Positions 7,370 to 16,705 of a DNA stretch of 64,000 nucleotides are shown here, piece by piece. Both the position numbers and the translations under genes were made by a program. Below the pieces are notes generated by a model. It did no database searches. It worked only from the letters and a program-made list of their open reading frames with translations, and had not been told where the DNA came from. Each line of letters starts with the position of its first letter. Positions within the stretch are counted from its first letter, which is position 1. Origin of the DNA: Bacillus methanolicus (GTDB taxonomy: Bacteria > Bacillota > Bacilli > Bacillales > Cytobacillaceae). The stretch lies in NCBI RefSeq assembly GCF_028888695.1, contig NZ_PNFF01000002.1, forward strand, positions 705,001 to 769,000, read 5' to 3'.

Positions 7370-8722
7370 ATGGGAAAATATTTCGGGACCGATGGAGTAC
7401 GCGGAGTTGCCAACAGTGAATTGACACCGGAACTTGCTTTTAAATTAGGGCGCTTTGGAGGATATGTACTAACAAAAGATAAAGAACGTCCCAAGGTGCT
7501 TATTGGCCGGGATACCCGCATTTCCGGACATATGCTGGAAGGTGCTCTTGTAGCCGGATTATTATCAATCGGGGCAGAGGTTATGCGGCTCGGTGTCATT
7601 TCTACTCCTGGAGTAGCGTATTTGACAAAAGCACTTGGCGCACAAGCTGGAGTCATGATATCCGCTTCCCACAACCCGGTAGCCGATAATGGAATAAAGT
7701 TTTTTGGACCGGATGGATTTAAGCTCTCTGATGAACAAGAGCATGAGATTGAAAAGTTGCTGGATCTTGAAGAAGACAATTTGCCTAGACCGATAGGAGC
7801 AGAACTCGGGCAAGTCAATGATTACTTTGAAGGCGGACAAAAATATCTGCAATATTTGAAACAAACAGTAGACGAGGATTTTTCAGGAATTCATATTGCC
7901 CTGGATTGTGCACATGGGGCTACCTCTTCATTGGCGACGCATTTGTTTGCTGATCTCGATGCAGACCTTTCTACGATGGGCGCATCGCCAAATGGTCTTA
8001 ATATTAATGACGGAGTAGGCTCAACCCATCCGAAAGCTCTTGCTTCATTTGTATTAGAAAAAGGTGCCGATGTCGGTCTTGCGTTTGATGGGGACGGAGA
8101 CCGCTTGATTGCAATTGATGAGAATGGAAATATTGTTGACGGCGACCAAATCATGTACATATGCGGCAAATACATGAAAGAACAAGGCCGATTAAAGCAT
8201 TCAACTATCGTATCTACTGTCATGAGCAATCTCGGCTTTTATAAGGCGCTTGAAACTCTCGGAATTGAAAGTGTCAAAACCGCTGTTGGCGACCGTTACG
8301 TAGTAGAGGAAATGAAGAAAAACGGATATAACTTAGGGGGAGAACAATCCGGACATATCATTTTCCTTGATTACAACACAACAGGAGATGGCCTGCTAAC
8401 AGGATTGCAGCTTGTCAATATTATGAAAATGACACAGAAACCTTTATCGGAACTGGCAGCGGAAATGAAAAAATTCCCGCAAATGCTTGTTAATGTAAGG
8501 GTTACGGATAAACATCACGTAACTGATAATGAGAAAGTCAAAAAAGTGATTAAGCAAATAGAAAATGAAATGAACGGCAACGGACGTATTCTTGTCCGTC
8601 CGTCCGGAACGGAGCCTGTGGTTCGGATTATGGCAGAAGCGCCAACAGAAGATTTGTGCCATGAATATGTAAACCGTATTGCTGAAGTAGTGAAAGAGGA
8701 AATGGGGTTAACAGGAGAGTAA
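7370..8722 (+). CDS. glmM: Phosphoglucosamine mutase
   Basis: A 450-residue cytosolic enzyme that converts glucosamine-6-phosphate to glucosamine-1-phosphate for peptidoglycan synthesis. It has the phosphoserine loop ISASHNP (near 98-104), the metal-binding DGDGDR (near 241) and the phosphate-binding [10 protein letters not shown] (near 409). It is the third gene of the cdaA-cdaR-glmM operon. In relatives GlmM binds and restrains CdaA, so the operon ties sugar flux to c-di-AMP. Confidence 0.97.
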   Translation: MGKYFGTDGVRGVANSELTPELAFKLGRFGGYVLTKDKERPKVLIGRDTRISGHMLEGALVAGLLSIGAEVMRLGVISTPGVAYLTKALGAQAGVMISASHNPVADNGIKFFGPDGFKLSDEQEHEIEKLLDLEEDNLPRPIGAELGQVNDYFEGGQKYLQYLKQTVDEDFSGIHIALDCAHGATSSLATHLFADLDADLSTMGASPNGLNINDGVGSTHPKALASFVLEKGADVGLAFDGDGDRLIAIDENGNIVDGDQIMYICGKYMKEQGRLKHSTIVSTVMSNLGFYKALETLGIESVKTAVGDRYVVEEMKKNGYNLGGEQSGHIIFLDYNTTGDGLLTGLQLVNIMKMTQKPLSELAAEMKKFPQMLVNVRVTDKHHVTDNEKVKKVIKQIENEMNGNGRILVRPSGTEPVVRIMAEAPTEDLCHEYVNRIAEVVKEEMGLTGE

Positions 8723-8728
8723 TGTTAG

Positions 8729-8768
8729 AATATGCATAGGGGAACGCTTCAAATCCCTTATGCATATT
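8729..8768 (+). terminator. Hairpin between glmM and glmS
   Basis: Arms AATATGCATAGGG (8729-8741) and CCCTTATGCATATT (8755-8768) form a long stem just past glmM. The tail is A/T-rich rather than a clean T run, so termination may be partial. Confidence 0.55.
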
Positions 8769-8836
8769 ATTTATTATAGGAAAAAAGAGTATCCGGAAAT
8801 ATAGCGGGTATAATTGCCTATTAACAGCCGTTTTGA

Positions 8837-8866
8837 TTGACGGATTGTTTATCAATGTTGTATGAT
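8837..8866 (+). promoter_or_regulatory. Likely glmS promoter
   Basis: TTGACG (8837-8842) and TATGAT (8861-8866) with an 18-bp spacer, 50 bp upstream of the ribozyme. Confidence 0.5.
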
Positions 8867-8915
8867 AATCATGTTTATTCAAGAATAGAAAGGTGGGCAG
8901 TTAGAAAATTTTATA

Positions 8916-9116
8916 AGCGCCTGAACTAATCCGGAAGACGCCTGGATTAGTTGACGAGGAGGAGGTTTATCGAACATTCGGCGGATACCTCCCGGTTGTA
9001 AGCACAACCGAAAAATCCCTTCTTTAAAACATTGAGGCAACTTAATGGACAAAGAGAGGGGAATGCTATTATTAAGCAGGTTAGAAGTTTGGAACATGTT
9101 ATCCGACTTCCTGCCT
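8916..9116 (+). ncRNA. glmS ribozyme/riboswitch
   Basis: The leader begins with the cleavage-site motif AGCGCCTGAACTA. It contains the conserved core pieces GACGAGGAGGAGGTTTATCG, TTCGGCGGATACCTCCCGG and GAGAGGGGAATGCTATTATTA. It ends in a GCAGG / CCTGC stem (9076-9114). The RNA uses glucosamine-6-phosphate as cofactor to cut itself, which destabilises the glmS message when product is plentiful. It lies directly upstream of glmS. Confidence 0.95.
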
Positions 9117-9132
9117 TTGAAAAAACAGAGAT

Positions 9133-9172
9133 AAGGGGGCAAGTTTGCCCCCAAGGCTTCTTGCCCCCTTGA
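9133..9172 (+). promoter_or_regulatory. Strong alternative hairpins between ribozyme and glmS start
   Basis: AAGGGGGCAAG (from 9133) can pair either with the nearby TTTGCCCCC or with the more distal CTTGCCCCCTT ending near 9171, so two exclusive stems are possible. The Shine-Dalgarno AAAGGGAGG follows within 10 nt. No T run follows, so this looks like a translation or stability element rather than a terminator. The role is inferred. Confidence 0.5.
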
Positions 9173-9194
9173 GTAAAGGGAGGAACAGAAGTTT

Positions 9195-10997
9195 ATGTGT
9201 GGAATTGTTGGATATATCGGAAATAACGATTCGAAAGAAATTTTATTAAAGGGCTTGGAGAAGCTAGAGTATAGAGGTTATGATTCAGCAGGAATTGCCG
9301 TTATGAATGAAAACGGCGTTCATGTGTTCAAAGAAAAAGGCCGCATTGCTGATTTGCGCAGCATTGTGGATGAAACGGTTTCCGCAAATATAGGAATCGG
9401 CCATACACGCTGGGCAACTCATGGTGCTCCAAGCAAAAGTAATGCACATCCCCATCAAAGCGCATCCGGGCGCTTTACGATTGTCCATAACGGGGTAATC
9501 GAAAACTATGATATCTTAAAGCGCGAGTACTTGATGGACGTTCCTTTAAAGAGTGATACTGATACGGAAATCATCGTTCAACTTGTTGAACTGTTCGTGA
9601 ACGATGGATTAAACACAGAAGAAGCGTTCCGCAAAACGCTCACTCTCTTAAAAGGTTCCTATGCACTTGCCCTTTTAGATCAACAAAACAATGAAACGAT
9701 TTTTGTTGCAAAAAATAAAAGCCCGCTTCTTGTAGGTCTTGGTGACGGATTTAACGTAGTAGCAAGCGATGCGATGGCAATGCTTCAAGTTACGAACCGG
9801 TTTGTGGAATTAATGGACAAAGAAATGGTCATCGTAACAAAGAATGAAGTAACAATCCAAAAATTAAATGGAGAAGTAGTAACACGTGATCCGTTTATTG
9901 CTGAGCTTGATGCAAGTGACATCGAAAAGGGAACATACCCTTACTACATGTTAAAAGAGATTGATGAGCAGCCGCTTGTGATTCGTAAAATCATTCAAAA
10001 TTACCAAGACAAACAAGGAAGCTTAACAATTGACCGGAATATCATTGATGCAATGAATGATGCCGACCGCATCTATATTATTGCGGCAGGTACTTCTTAT
10101 CATGCAGGCCTCATCGGAAAGCAGTACATTGAAAAATTGGCAAAAATTCCGGTTGAAGTTCATATTGCGAGCGAATTTGGCTACAATATGCCAATGCTTT
10201 CTGAAAAACCGCTGTTTATCTTTATTTCTCAAAGCGGTGAAACTGCTGACAGCCGTGCCGTACTTGTTGAAATTAAAAATATGGGCTACAAAGCTCTTAC
10301 CATCACAAATGTTCCGGGTTCTACGCTTTCACGTGAAGCAGATTACACATTGCTGCTCCATGCCGGACCGGAAATTGCCGTTGCTTCAACAAAAGCGTAT
10401 ACTGCCCAAATAGCAGTACTCGCGATTTTAGCGGAAGTAACTGCAAAGAGCCGTGGAATTAAGCTTGATTTTGATCTTGTCCATGAGCTTGGCATTGTGG
10501 CAAACGCAATGGAAATCCTTTGTGATGAAAAAGATGAGTTTGAAGAAATTGCCCGTGAATATTTAGCAACAACAAGAAACTGCTTCTTCATCGGACGCGG
10601 AATCGACTTCTATGTAGGGCTTGAAGGTGCATTAAAGCTGAAAGAAATTTCCTACATCCAAGCGGAAGGTTTTGCGGGCGGTGAGTTAAAGCACGGAACA
10701 ATCGCTTTGATTGAAAACGGCACTCCTGTTATTGCCCTTGCAACTCAAAGTAAGGTAAACTTAAGCATCCGCGGCAACGTAAAAGAGGTCGTAGCCCGTG
10801 GTGCAAACCCATGCATCATCTCCATGAAAGGTCTTGAAACAGAAGAAGACCGCTTCGTGGTTCCGGAAGTACATGAACTATTAACACCTCTTATCTCTGT
10901 TATTCCGCTGCAATTTATTGCTTATTATGCAGCATTACACCGCGGCTGTGACGTTGATAAGCCAAGAAATTTGGCGAAGAGCGTGACGGTTGAATAA
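9195..10997 (+). CDS. glmS: Glutamine-fructose-6-phosphate aminotransferase (isomerizing)
   Basis: A 600-residue enzyme making glucosamine-6-phosphate from fructose-6-phosphate and glutamine, the first step to UDP-GlcNAc. The N-terminal glutaminase domain starts MCGIVGYIG, with catalytic Cys2, and has HTRWATHG near 75. Two SIS isomerase domains follow, with SQSGETADS near 350 and a C-terminal [12 protein letters not shown]. Start ATG 9195 sits behind AAAGGGAGGA. Expression is controlled by the ribozyme upstream. Confidence 0.98.
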   Translation: MCGIVGYIGNNDSKEILLKGLEKLEYRGYDSAGIAVMNENGVHVFKEKGRIADLRSIVDETVSANIGIGHTRWATHGAPSKSNAHPHQSASGRFTIVHNGVIENYDILKREYLMDVPLKSDTDTEIIVQLVELFVNDGLNTEEAFRKTLTLLKGSYALALLDQQNNETIFVAKNKSPLLVGLGDGFNVVASDAMAMLQVTNRFVELMDKEMVIVTKNEVTIQKLNGEVVTRDPFIAELDASDIEKGTYPYYMLKEIDEQPLVIRKIIQNYQDKQGSLTIDRNIIDAMNDADRIYIIAAGTSYHAGLIGKQYIEKLAKIPVEVHIASEFGYNMPMLSEKPLFIFISQSGETADSRAVLVEIKNMGYKALTITNVPGSTLSREADYTLLLHAGPEIAVASTKAYTAQIAVLAILAEVTAKSRGIKLDFDLVHELGIVANAMEILCDEKDEFEEIAREYLATTRNCFFIGRGIDFYVGLEGALKLKEISYIQAEGFAGGELKHGTIALIENGTPVIALATQSKVNLSIRGNVKEVVARGANPCIISMKGLETEEDRFVVPEVHELLTPLISVIPLQFIAYYAALHRGCDVDKPRNLAKSVTVE

Positions 10998-11043
10998 AGT
11001 ATTAAATAATAAAAAATGATGTGTAAGTAATAAAAAAGATGTT

Positions 11044-11102
11044 AAAAAAACACACGTTATGGAGTAAAATGGAAGTAACTCCAAACGTGTGTTTTTTATT
11101 TT
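11044..11102 (+). terminator. Terminator of glmS
   Basis: AAAACACACGTT pairs with AACGTGTGTTTT around an inner GGAGTaaaatggaagtAACTCC stem, followed by a T-rich tail. Confidence 0.85.
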
Positions 11103-11132
11103 AGAGCGTCGAGAATACAGCGGGGTGGGCTA

Positions 11133-11297
11133 ATGTCTCAAATAGAAACGGTAGCTATGGGGTGTCTAAGCAATCCGACTTGGCAAGGGCTAATGCGTCA
11201 TACAAAAATGCCGGTTGCAATGACCTCAGCAAACTTGTCTGGTCAGGCTGATGGCGTTGTTGACGGAATTGATCATCCTATTCAATTGTATATATAG
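11133..11297 (+). pseudogene. Relic of a Sua5/YrdC-domain gene (3' fragment)
   Basis: A 54-codon open frame ends at TAG 11295. Residues 15-38 read WQGLMRHTKMPVAMTSANLS, which resembles the 'P...TSANLSG' part of the Sua5/YrdC threonylcarbamoyl-AMP synthase fold. The N-terminal two thirds of such a protein are missing and no good ribosome site precedes the ATG. I read it as a leftover fragment. The intact gene would be elsewhere in the genome. Confidence 0.5.
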
Positions 11298-11800
11298 GTT
11301 TATGTTTTCCGCCAGTTGCAAAAGTGTGAATCCCTTATGTACCAAAGGCTTTGAGGAGTTTTTAGATTAAAAAATAACATTTTAGTTACTATTCGGTACA
11401 AGTTTGAGCAAAAGTGGGGAAAAAAGCGGGACAAACTTTTTTCTATTCCAATATGAAAACAAAAGGTGGAAAATGAAGGGCATGAAGTGAAAAGGTATTC
11501 AAAATTACTCCATATCCGCTTCATTATTTTTGTTAAAGGTTTCTCCCATTACGATAGATTTCTTATTCCCGCAAAAGGGTCAGGATTCACGAATGTAACT
11601 ACCCAAAGTTTGTCATTTGATAGGTACTTTAAACCGAGTGAGACGTGATTATATAAAGTCATTCCACTTCTAACCTGGATATATAAAGTTTGTTCGTATA
11701 CTCTGTTCAAATCATATAAATCCTTTTCAAGCGGAACTGACCCCCTCTGCTTAAAAATCTAATTTTCGTGGTCACATCTTAGTTAAGTTTTCTTAAATTA
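11298..11800. other. Gene-free stretch
   Basis: About 500 bases of AT-rich sequence. Short open frames on both strands lack ribosome sites and resemble nothing I know. No strong hairpin or repeat stands out. Confidence 0.4.
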
Positions 11801-12532
11801 TTATTCCCCATCTAAAGGTTGTTTTGGACTATGTTTTAATATGCTAAGTATTTCAACGGCCGCCTTTCTACGCCTATCAGGGTCTTCTGATTGCATTTCT
11901 TCTTCTAATATTTCTAAAGCGGTAGTTCCTAATGATTCAAGGCGGCTTAATAACTTCTCATGTTCCTTTTCATTAGGTGTTGGCTGTTTATCTTCTCCTT
12001 CCCAAATATCCAGTGGATGTATATGTTCAGACTGTGGAATTTTTTGTGTAGTTACCAAGCCTAATATTTCTCCAATACCAGATGTTATAAATGGGTGAGG
12101 GTATTTGGTAACCGTAGTCATATTTCTAAGTAGAGATTTTACCTCTTCTCTTAACTCGTCTTTTTTAACCATTTTTTTCCAAACACAAGAACGACGATGA
12201 CAAGTTCCATCTTTTATTTTATCTGGATGGTATTCATAATCACCAATAATACCGATATGAACAAATCCATCTTGAGTTATTAATACAACGTCACCTTTAC
12301 GCATAACATTTCTAAACGTATTTACAGTACCTAAGTTTGTTGATAATGAACGACCAGAGTAACCATATGCAGAAGCTAATGCTTCTCGAATATCTTCTTT
12401 AGACATTGAAGTCATATCAGGAACTTTGCTCCAACCAATAGCAATATATCCCTCGTTTAGAAACTCGGAAGCTCTTTCCTTACCCTCAGGTTTTGTTTTA
12501 AATTGAAAGAGATTAATATTGAAGATGTTCAT
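11801..12532 (-). CDS. EVE/PUA-like domain protein, restriction-associated type
   Basis: A 243-residue protein. The first 130 residues look like the EVE/PUA-like fold used by modified-base readers fused to Mrr or McrB endonucleases: IAIGWSKVPDM (near 30), SKEDIREALASAYG, then MRKGDVVLITQDGFVHIGII (near 77) and YEYHP with a conserved C-H-R-R-S-C-V-W end. No nuclease domain follows. The remainder is a charged helical tail with EEEMQSEDPDRRRKAAVEIL. It stands alone, upstream of and divergent from the toxin-antitoxin pair. A role in sensing modified DNA or RNA is inferred; an orphan piece of a defence system is possible. Confidence 0.6.
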   Translation of the reverse strand: MNIFNINLFQFKTKPEGKERASEFLNEGYIAIGWSKVPDMTSMSKEDIREALASAYGYSGRSLSTNLGTVNTFRNVMRKGDVVLITQDGFVHIGIIGDYEYHPDKIKDGTCHRRSCVWKKMVKKDELREEVKSLLRNMTTVTKYPHPFITSGIGEILGLVTTQKIPQSEHIHPLDIWEGEDKQPTPNEKEHEKLLSRLESLGTTALEILEEEMQSEDPDRRRKAAVEILSILKHSPKQPLDGE

Positions 12533-12784
12533 TCGTATACCTCCTTATTCATTGGTATTTTTGTTTGTGAACTTATCTTATCATAACATATTTTCTCGTG
12601 TCAATTCGTATTTATGAAAAATATAATAGCATATGTATTCGTATCTTACCGTATTGGATTATACCTTTATTTTCTTATACCTTTAACGTGACACCTTTGA
12701 GTGCAACCCAGTTTTTCGTTTCTCCACGAAAAAGTAAATATCATGATTAAAGCAAAAGGATTATGGTAAAGATAATAAATAATT

Positions 12785-12814
12785 CTTTACCTTTTTATTA
12801 AGTAAAGGTATAAT
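12785..12814 (+). promoter_or_regulatory. Promoter and operator of the toxin-antitoxin pair
   Basis: TTTACC (12786-12791), a 17-bp spacer and TATAAT (12809-12814). An inverted repeat CTTTAC (12785-12790) / GTAAAG (12802-12807) covers the -35 and spacer, which suits binding by the AbrB-type antitoxin. Confidence 0.6.
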
Positions 12815-12838
12815 ACAACTAAAGAGGGAGGTAGGAAA

Positions 12839-13147
12839 ATGAATAAAAGGAAGGGGAATCAACCGCCAAAAGGAGTGAATATCTATTCCAGTGCTTACAC
12901 TTCTACACTTTCCTCAAAATACCAAGTTACTGTTCCATCTAAAGTTAGGGAGATAATTAATGCGGAACCAGGGGATCAAGTGATTTTTGCTATCAATGCA
13001 AACAATGAAGTGGTAGTGAAAGTAAATAAAAAAAATTCACTACTTTCTCTATTTGGTAGTATGCCACCTAAAGGAAATTCCGAACCTATGGAGTGGTCTG
13101 ATATTAGAGAACAGGCACGAGAAGAACGATTCACTCCTAATAATTAA
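12839..13147 (+). CDS. AbrB/MazE/VapB-type antitoxin
   Basis: A 102-residue protein with a swapped-hairpin AbrB fold near residues 22-60 (SSKYQVTVPSKVREIINAEP then GDQVIFAINANNEVVVK). The C-terminal tail is charged and probably disordered (WSDIREQAREERF), as expected of an antitoxin segment that wraps the toxin. ATG 12839 is preceded by GAGGGAGGT. The stop overlaps a possible ATG of the downstream PIN toxin. It probably represses its own promoter through the upstream inverted repeat. Confidence 0.85.
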   Translation: MNKRKGNQPPKGVNIYSSAYTSTLSSKYQVTVPSKVREIINAEPGDQVIFAINANNEVVVKVNKKNSLLSLFGSMPPKGNSEPMEWSDIREQAREERFTPNN

Positions 13148-13176
13148 TGTTATTAGGAAAGGATAGAATTAGTTTT

Positions 13177-13605
13177 ATGCAGCACTTACTTGACGCAAAC
13201 GCTATAGTCCGATTTTTAACTAACGATGACCCAAAACAATCACCAGTAGCTTATCGCTTATTCGAGAAAGCTACAAAAGGGGAAATTCAGCTGGTTTTAA
13301 CCCCTTTAGTAATTACTGAATGTTGTTGGGTACTTCAATCCAAAAGGTACGGCTATTCTAAGGCTGAAATTGCTGAAAAATTAAGCTTAATTATTTCAGC
13401 GAACGGAATTAAGACAACAGAAAAAGAGATTGTACAAAAAGCCTTATTTAATTACAGCACTCATAATGTAGATTTTGTGGATGCATATTTGAGCGCCACA
13501 GCACAGTTCAGTGAAGTAAATTCCATCATCACTTGGAACGAGAAGGACTTCAAACGTTTAGGTGTAGAATTTTATACTCCTGAACAAGTATTAAATACCA
13601 AATAG
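13177..13605 (+). CDS. PIN-domain ribonuclease toxin (VapC-type)
   Basis: A 142-residue PIN nuclease. The acidic active-site residues are visible: LLDANAIVRFL (D near residue 5), VITECCW (E near 47), and DFVDAYLSA with later ITWNEKDFKRLG. Such toxins cleave RNA, often tRNA. I place the start at ATG 13177, which directly precedes the PIN fold and has AGGAAAGGAT upstream. An in-frame ATG at 13147 overlaps the antitoxin stop and could give ten extra residues through coupled translation. Confidence 0.85.
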   Translation: MQHLLDANAIVRFLTNDDPKQSPVAYRLFEKATKGEIQLVLTPLVITECCWVLQSKRYGYSKAEIAEKLSLIISANGIKTTEKEIVQKALFNYSTHNVDFVDAYLSATAQFSEVNSIITWNEKDFKRLGVEFYTPEQVLNTK

Positions 13606-13843
13606 TATTAATAAGAGACAAAGGTAACATTTTTGCAGCATTTTTATTAGGTAATTCAAAAAATTGTAAAATAATTACACAACATTATCTTTACACCATT
13701 CCGGAAAAGGAACGGTGTTTAGCATGTTTGATTGGTTTCACAGTATACGACTTTTTGTCACAATACAAAATTGGTTGTGGCTTTGGAATAAAGTTTGATC
13801 ATTCAAAAATAAGATTGATCATTTTTATTAAAGTTTGATAATA

Positions 13844-13882
13844 AATAACCTCTTGAGGTATGATTACCTTAAGGGGTTATTT
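13844..13882 (+). terminator. Hairpin, possible terminator
   Basis: AATAACCTCTTGAGG pairs with CCTTAAGGGGTTATT, followed by TTAATTTTC. It lies 240 bp past the toxin gene. Confidence 0.5.
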
Positions 13883-13944
13883 TAATTTTCTGAACTTATT
13901 ATTATGTATGAAAGGCATCTTTTAGTATTAATATAAAGGAAAAG

Positions 13945-13976
13945 AACGTTCGATAATGTTACAGATATCGAACGTT
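13945..13976. repeat. Perfect 11-bp inverted repeat
   Basis: AACGTTCGATA (13945-13955) and TATCGAACGTT (13966-13976) with a 10-bp spacer. It has no T run and no gene close downstream on the plus strand. It could be an operator for the weak minus-strand frame next to it, or a relic. Confidence 0.5.
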
Positions 13977-14020
13977 TAAGGATTGTCATATTCAGTTTAT
14001 TTTGATTTGTTCGAGCTGTT

Positions 14021-14176
14021 TCAAATAAATGATATGACCGCAACAGATAAAATTATAATTAGAATACTGACACTTTTTAATTTTGATTTGTGCCACATTT
14101 GAAAATCACTTACTGCCCCACCTATTACTGAGAGGGTGACACCGATTATTTCAAGAGCAGTCAGTGATACTAACAA
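14021..14176 (-). CDS. Possible small membrane protein (weak)
   Basis: A 51-codon frame from TTG 14176 to TGA 14021 encodes two hydrophobic segments (LTALEIIGVTLSVIGGAV and VSILIIILSVAVISFI) split by a polar loop. I see no clear ribosome site, and in-frame stops lie just upstream. It may be a real two-helix peptide or a decayed gene. The surrounding 13.6-14.3 kb otherwise holds no gene. Confidence 0.3.
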   Translation of the reverse strand: MLVSLTALEIIGVTLSVIGGAVSDFQMWHKSKLKSVSILIIILSVAVISFI

Positions 14177-14336
14177 CTTAGGTCTTTTTAAGTTTATGGT
14201 TGCATTGCTTTAAGAAAGAGTATTGCTTTTTTCTTATTGTGCAAATCAGATGTGTTGGATAAGAACAGGATTATATCTTTCTCAGATAGAAGATAAAAAA
14301 TAGAAATGCAGCAAAAAATTTGTAGGGAGAGTTCAT

Positions 14337-14756
14337 ATGGACATAAAAATACATAGTGATTTTTCAGAAGCAAATATTAATGAAATTTTGGAAGTTTATT
14401 GTTCTGTCGGTTGTAAAAATCATACAAACGAGATTATTAAACAAGTTTTTGAAGCAAGTAATGTCATAGCATTGGCTAAAGTTAATGGTCGAATTATTGG
14501 ATTTGGAAGAGCAATTTCAGATGGTGTTTTTAATGCTGCGATCTATGATGTTGTGGTCCATCGAGATTTTCAAAAACAAGGAATAGCTAAAAAAATTATG
14601 CAGTTTTTACTTGATAAACTGAAAAATGTTTTTTGTGTGCATTTAATCTCAACAAGTGGAAATGAAGAATTTTATCGGAAACTTGGATTTAAAAGAGTAA
14701 AAACAGGAATGGCAAGGTATTTGAATCCTGTGCTAAGTGATGAGTATTTAGAATAA
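14337..14756 (+). CDS. GNAT-family N-acetyltransferase
   Basis: A 139-residue acetyltransferase. The acetyl-CoA loop is visible as VVVHRDFQKQGIAKKIM (Q-x2-G-x-A form, near residues 76-92). The preceding strand is IIGFGRAISDGVFNAAIYDV and the C-terminal part is FYRKLGFKRVKTGMARYL. The substrate is unknown. ATG 14337 follows GGGAGAG. It stands alone and ends in a repeat-type terminator. Confidence 0.85.
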   Translation: MDIKIHSDFSEANINEILEVYCSVGCKNHTNEIIKQVFEASNVIALAKVNGRIIGFGRAISDGVFNAAIYDVVVHRDFQKQGIAKKIMQFLLDKLKNVFCVHLISTSGNEEFYRKLGFKRVKTGMARYLNPVLSDEYLE

Positions 14757-14761
14757 GAAAT

Positions 14762-14812
14762 GAGCTAACAGGTGCGATTCTTAAATATTAAGGATCGCTT
14801 TTCTTATTCCAC
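14762..14812 (+). terminator. Terminator-like repeat, copy 1
   Basis: GAGCTAACAGGTGCGATTCTT followed by a hairpin GCGATtCTTaaatattAAGGATCGC and TTTTC. Nearly the same 20-nt lead (AGCTAACAGGTGCGATTCTT) recurs at 16344 after the MBL gene, so this is a repeated element used as a terminator. Confidence 0.65.
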
Positions 14813-15517
14813 AAACTTAGCAGGTTAGTTAAAGAACAAATCAAATGTGAAGCTGCGTGTCTTAAACTACGTCTACTTAAAAAAATGGCTCTAGAAGAAG
14901 GTGTATTATTAAGAATTGAAAATGTGAAGGTTCCAAGTATCGTTCTGCCAAAGGTGCTATTGGAATAGAGATTACTATTCATTTCAAAGGAGGGAAATGG
15001 CAAGTCAAAGAGTCCAAAGAGACATGGATTAGTTAATACAATGTATATTTTGATCATCTAAGGGGTGCAATAATTTGGAGTTCGGGGCTGTCATGTCCGG
15101 TTTTTCTTACCAAGCAAGGATATATCAACTTGACGACTCGCCCAATAAAAATCAAGTACAGCAAGGAGTTTTTCGAAGCACGAAGAAAACTTATTGCAGA
15201 GGATAGTACGTTTTCGTCCATACATATCAAAGAGCTTCCTAAAAATTGGCATACCTGCCATCTCAGTAGCTATATTTAAATAAAAACTTCAAAAATCTCA
15301 TTCCGTTTTAGAGCCCATTTTTACAAATGTTTAAGTAAGTAAAAGGGTTTTTCTTACTTATCCAGTAAACGTATTGATAAGACGAGAGAAATAACTATTG
15401 AAAAAAATTTTATTTGTGTTATAATAAAATATTTATCGTTGATAATAATCCGTTTAGGTGTTAAATTATACTAAGCAATATTTAAAAAACTTACAGTAAA
15501 TTAGGAGGATCAAAATA
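14813..15517. other. Gene-poor stretch with possible coding relics
   Basis: About 700 bases. Two short plus-strand frames look protein-like but have no start or known family: one ends in GIEITIHFKGGKWQVKESKE near 15030, and one reads KIKYSKEFFEARRKLIAED near 15160-15270. They may be leftovers of decayed genes. The last 100 bases are AT-rich and presumably contain the promoter of the MBL gene. AGGAGG lies at 15503. Confidence 0.35.
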
Positions 15518-16279
15518 ATGCGAGTAACTAAAGGAGTTGAAATACTTGAATTGGAAGCTGAGGGTTTTGGAGGTAGAGCAGTCTTACATCCTACACTTAT
15601 CTGGGACGATAAAGAAGCTATTTTGATAGACACTGGTATGCCGGGACAATATGAGAAAATAATCTCAGCTATGAGTGGGTTAGGGATGTCATTAGATAAA
15701 TTAAAAGCAGTAATATTGACACATCAGGATATTGACCATATTGGTAGCGTGCCTGAAATCATACAGGCTACCAAAGGACGCATTCAAGTATTTGCTCACG
15801 AGCTTGATAAACCCTACATTGAGGGGGAAATACCTCTAATTAAAACAAATCCTAGGAGTATGGCTAAAATTTTGGAGTCCCTTCCTGAAGACCAATATAG
15901 AAAAACTTTAGCCCTTTGCGAGAATCCTCCAAAAGCTAAGATAGATGATACTTTGTCGGATGGTCAAGAAATACCATATTGTGGGGGAATTAAAGTTCTC
16001 TTTACACCTGGGCATACACCTGGCCACATTAGTCTTTATTTAAAGAATAGTAAAACCCTTGTTGCTGCTGACGCAATGATTTGTGTAGAAGGAAACTTAC
16101 GAGGACCTGTTGAGCAAACAACGCTTGATATGGATACTGCCCTTCGTTCACTAGAAAAATTTTTAGAATACGATGTTGAATTTGTGGTTTGCTATCACGG
16201 AGGTTTATGTAATATGAATGCGAAAGGCCAAATTCAAGATATAATAAGGAAAATAACTAATGTAATTGAGACAGATTGA
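15518..16279 (+). CDS. MBL-fold metallo-hydrolase
   Basis: A 253-residue metallo-beta-lactamase-fold protein. The zinc-site motifs are THQDIDHIGS (HxxxDH, near residue 68-77), PGHTPGHISLY (near 168) and CYHGG (near 226). It has no signal peptide, so it should be cytosolic. Substrate classes in this fold range from glyoxalase-type thioesters to lactones and phosphodiesters, and nothing here decides among them. ATG 15518 follows AGGAGGATC. A repeat-type terminator follows. Confidence 0.88.
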   Translation: MRVTKGVEILELEAEGFGGRAVLHPTLIWDDKEAILIDTGMPGQYEKIISAMSGLGMSLDKLKAVILTHQDIDHIGSVPEIIQATKGRIQVFAHELDKPYIEGEIPLIKTNPRSMAKILESLPEDQYRKTLALCENPPKAKIDDTLSDGQEIPYCGGIKVLFTPGHTPGHISLYLKNSKTLVAADAMICVEGNLRGPVEQTTLDMDTALRSLEKFLEYDVEFVVCYHGGLCNMNAKGQIQDIIRKITNVIETD

Positions 16280-16342
16280 AAATAAGTTTGTTTTATAACT
16301 TTTTATAGTAAAAATTGGTTGCAACTAACCAGAGGATATTAT

Positions 16343-16390
16343 TAAGCTAACAGGTGCGATTCTTTCATAAGGAATCGCTTTCTTTATCCT
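16343..16390 (+). terminator. Terminator-like repeat, copy 2
   Basis: AAGCTAACAGGTGCGATTCTT followed by GCGATTCtttcataaGGAATCGC and TTTCTTTAT. It is the partner of the element at 14762. Confidence 0.7.
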
Positions 16391-16705
16391 TAGTCAAAGA
16401 ACATTTAAGCTCAACTTTATATTACGAAATAGAATCGCTCTAGGATCTTTAAAGTTCATGTGTTGTGGAGCATGGGGCATCCCGCCGAGCAAGTCGGTTA
16501 ATTTATTTGTAAAAAGATTTCTTTGTATGATTCCAAAACCGTGATACCAATTGTCATTCCGAGCGAGCGCATAAAGGAACTGGTAGAGATGGCTGCCCCG
16601 CACTCTGTCTCTAAAAATGGTGAATTGACGCCATACCTAACACTGAAAAAGAAGCTCCCCATACTAATCTCGTTTCTTTACTTTTCACCGGCAATAACCT
16701 CCCTT
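16391..16705. other. Gene relic region on the minus strand
   Basis: A minus-strand frame (about 16394-16603) reads LTDLLGGMPHAPQHMNFKDP near its end and looks like the tail of a real protein without a start. I do not recognise the family. It is probably the remains of a deleted gene next to the bactofilin operon. Confidence 0.3.

Noticed and set aside
7330-7818. Minus-strand frame of 162 codons in glmM
   Set aside because: Shadow frame opposite well-conserved glmM motifs, with low-complexity Ser/Pro-rich composition.
8879-9154. Minus-strand frame of 91 codons upstream of glmS
   Set aside because: It is the antisense of the glmS ribozyme.
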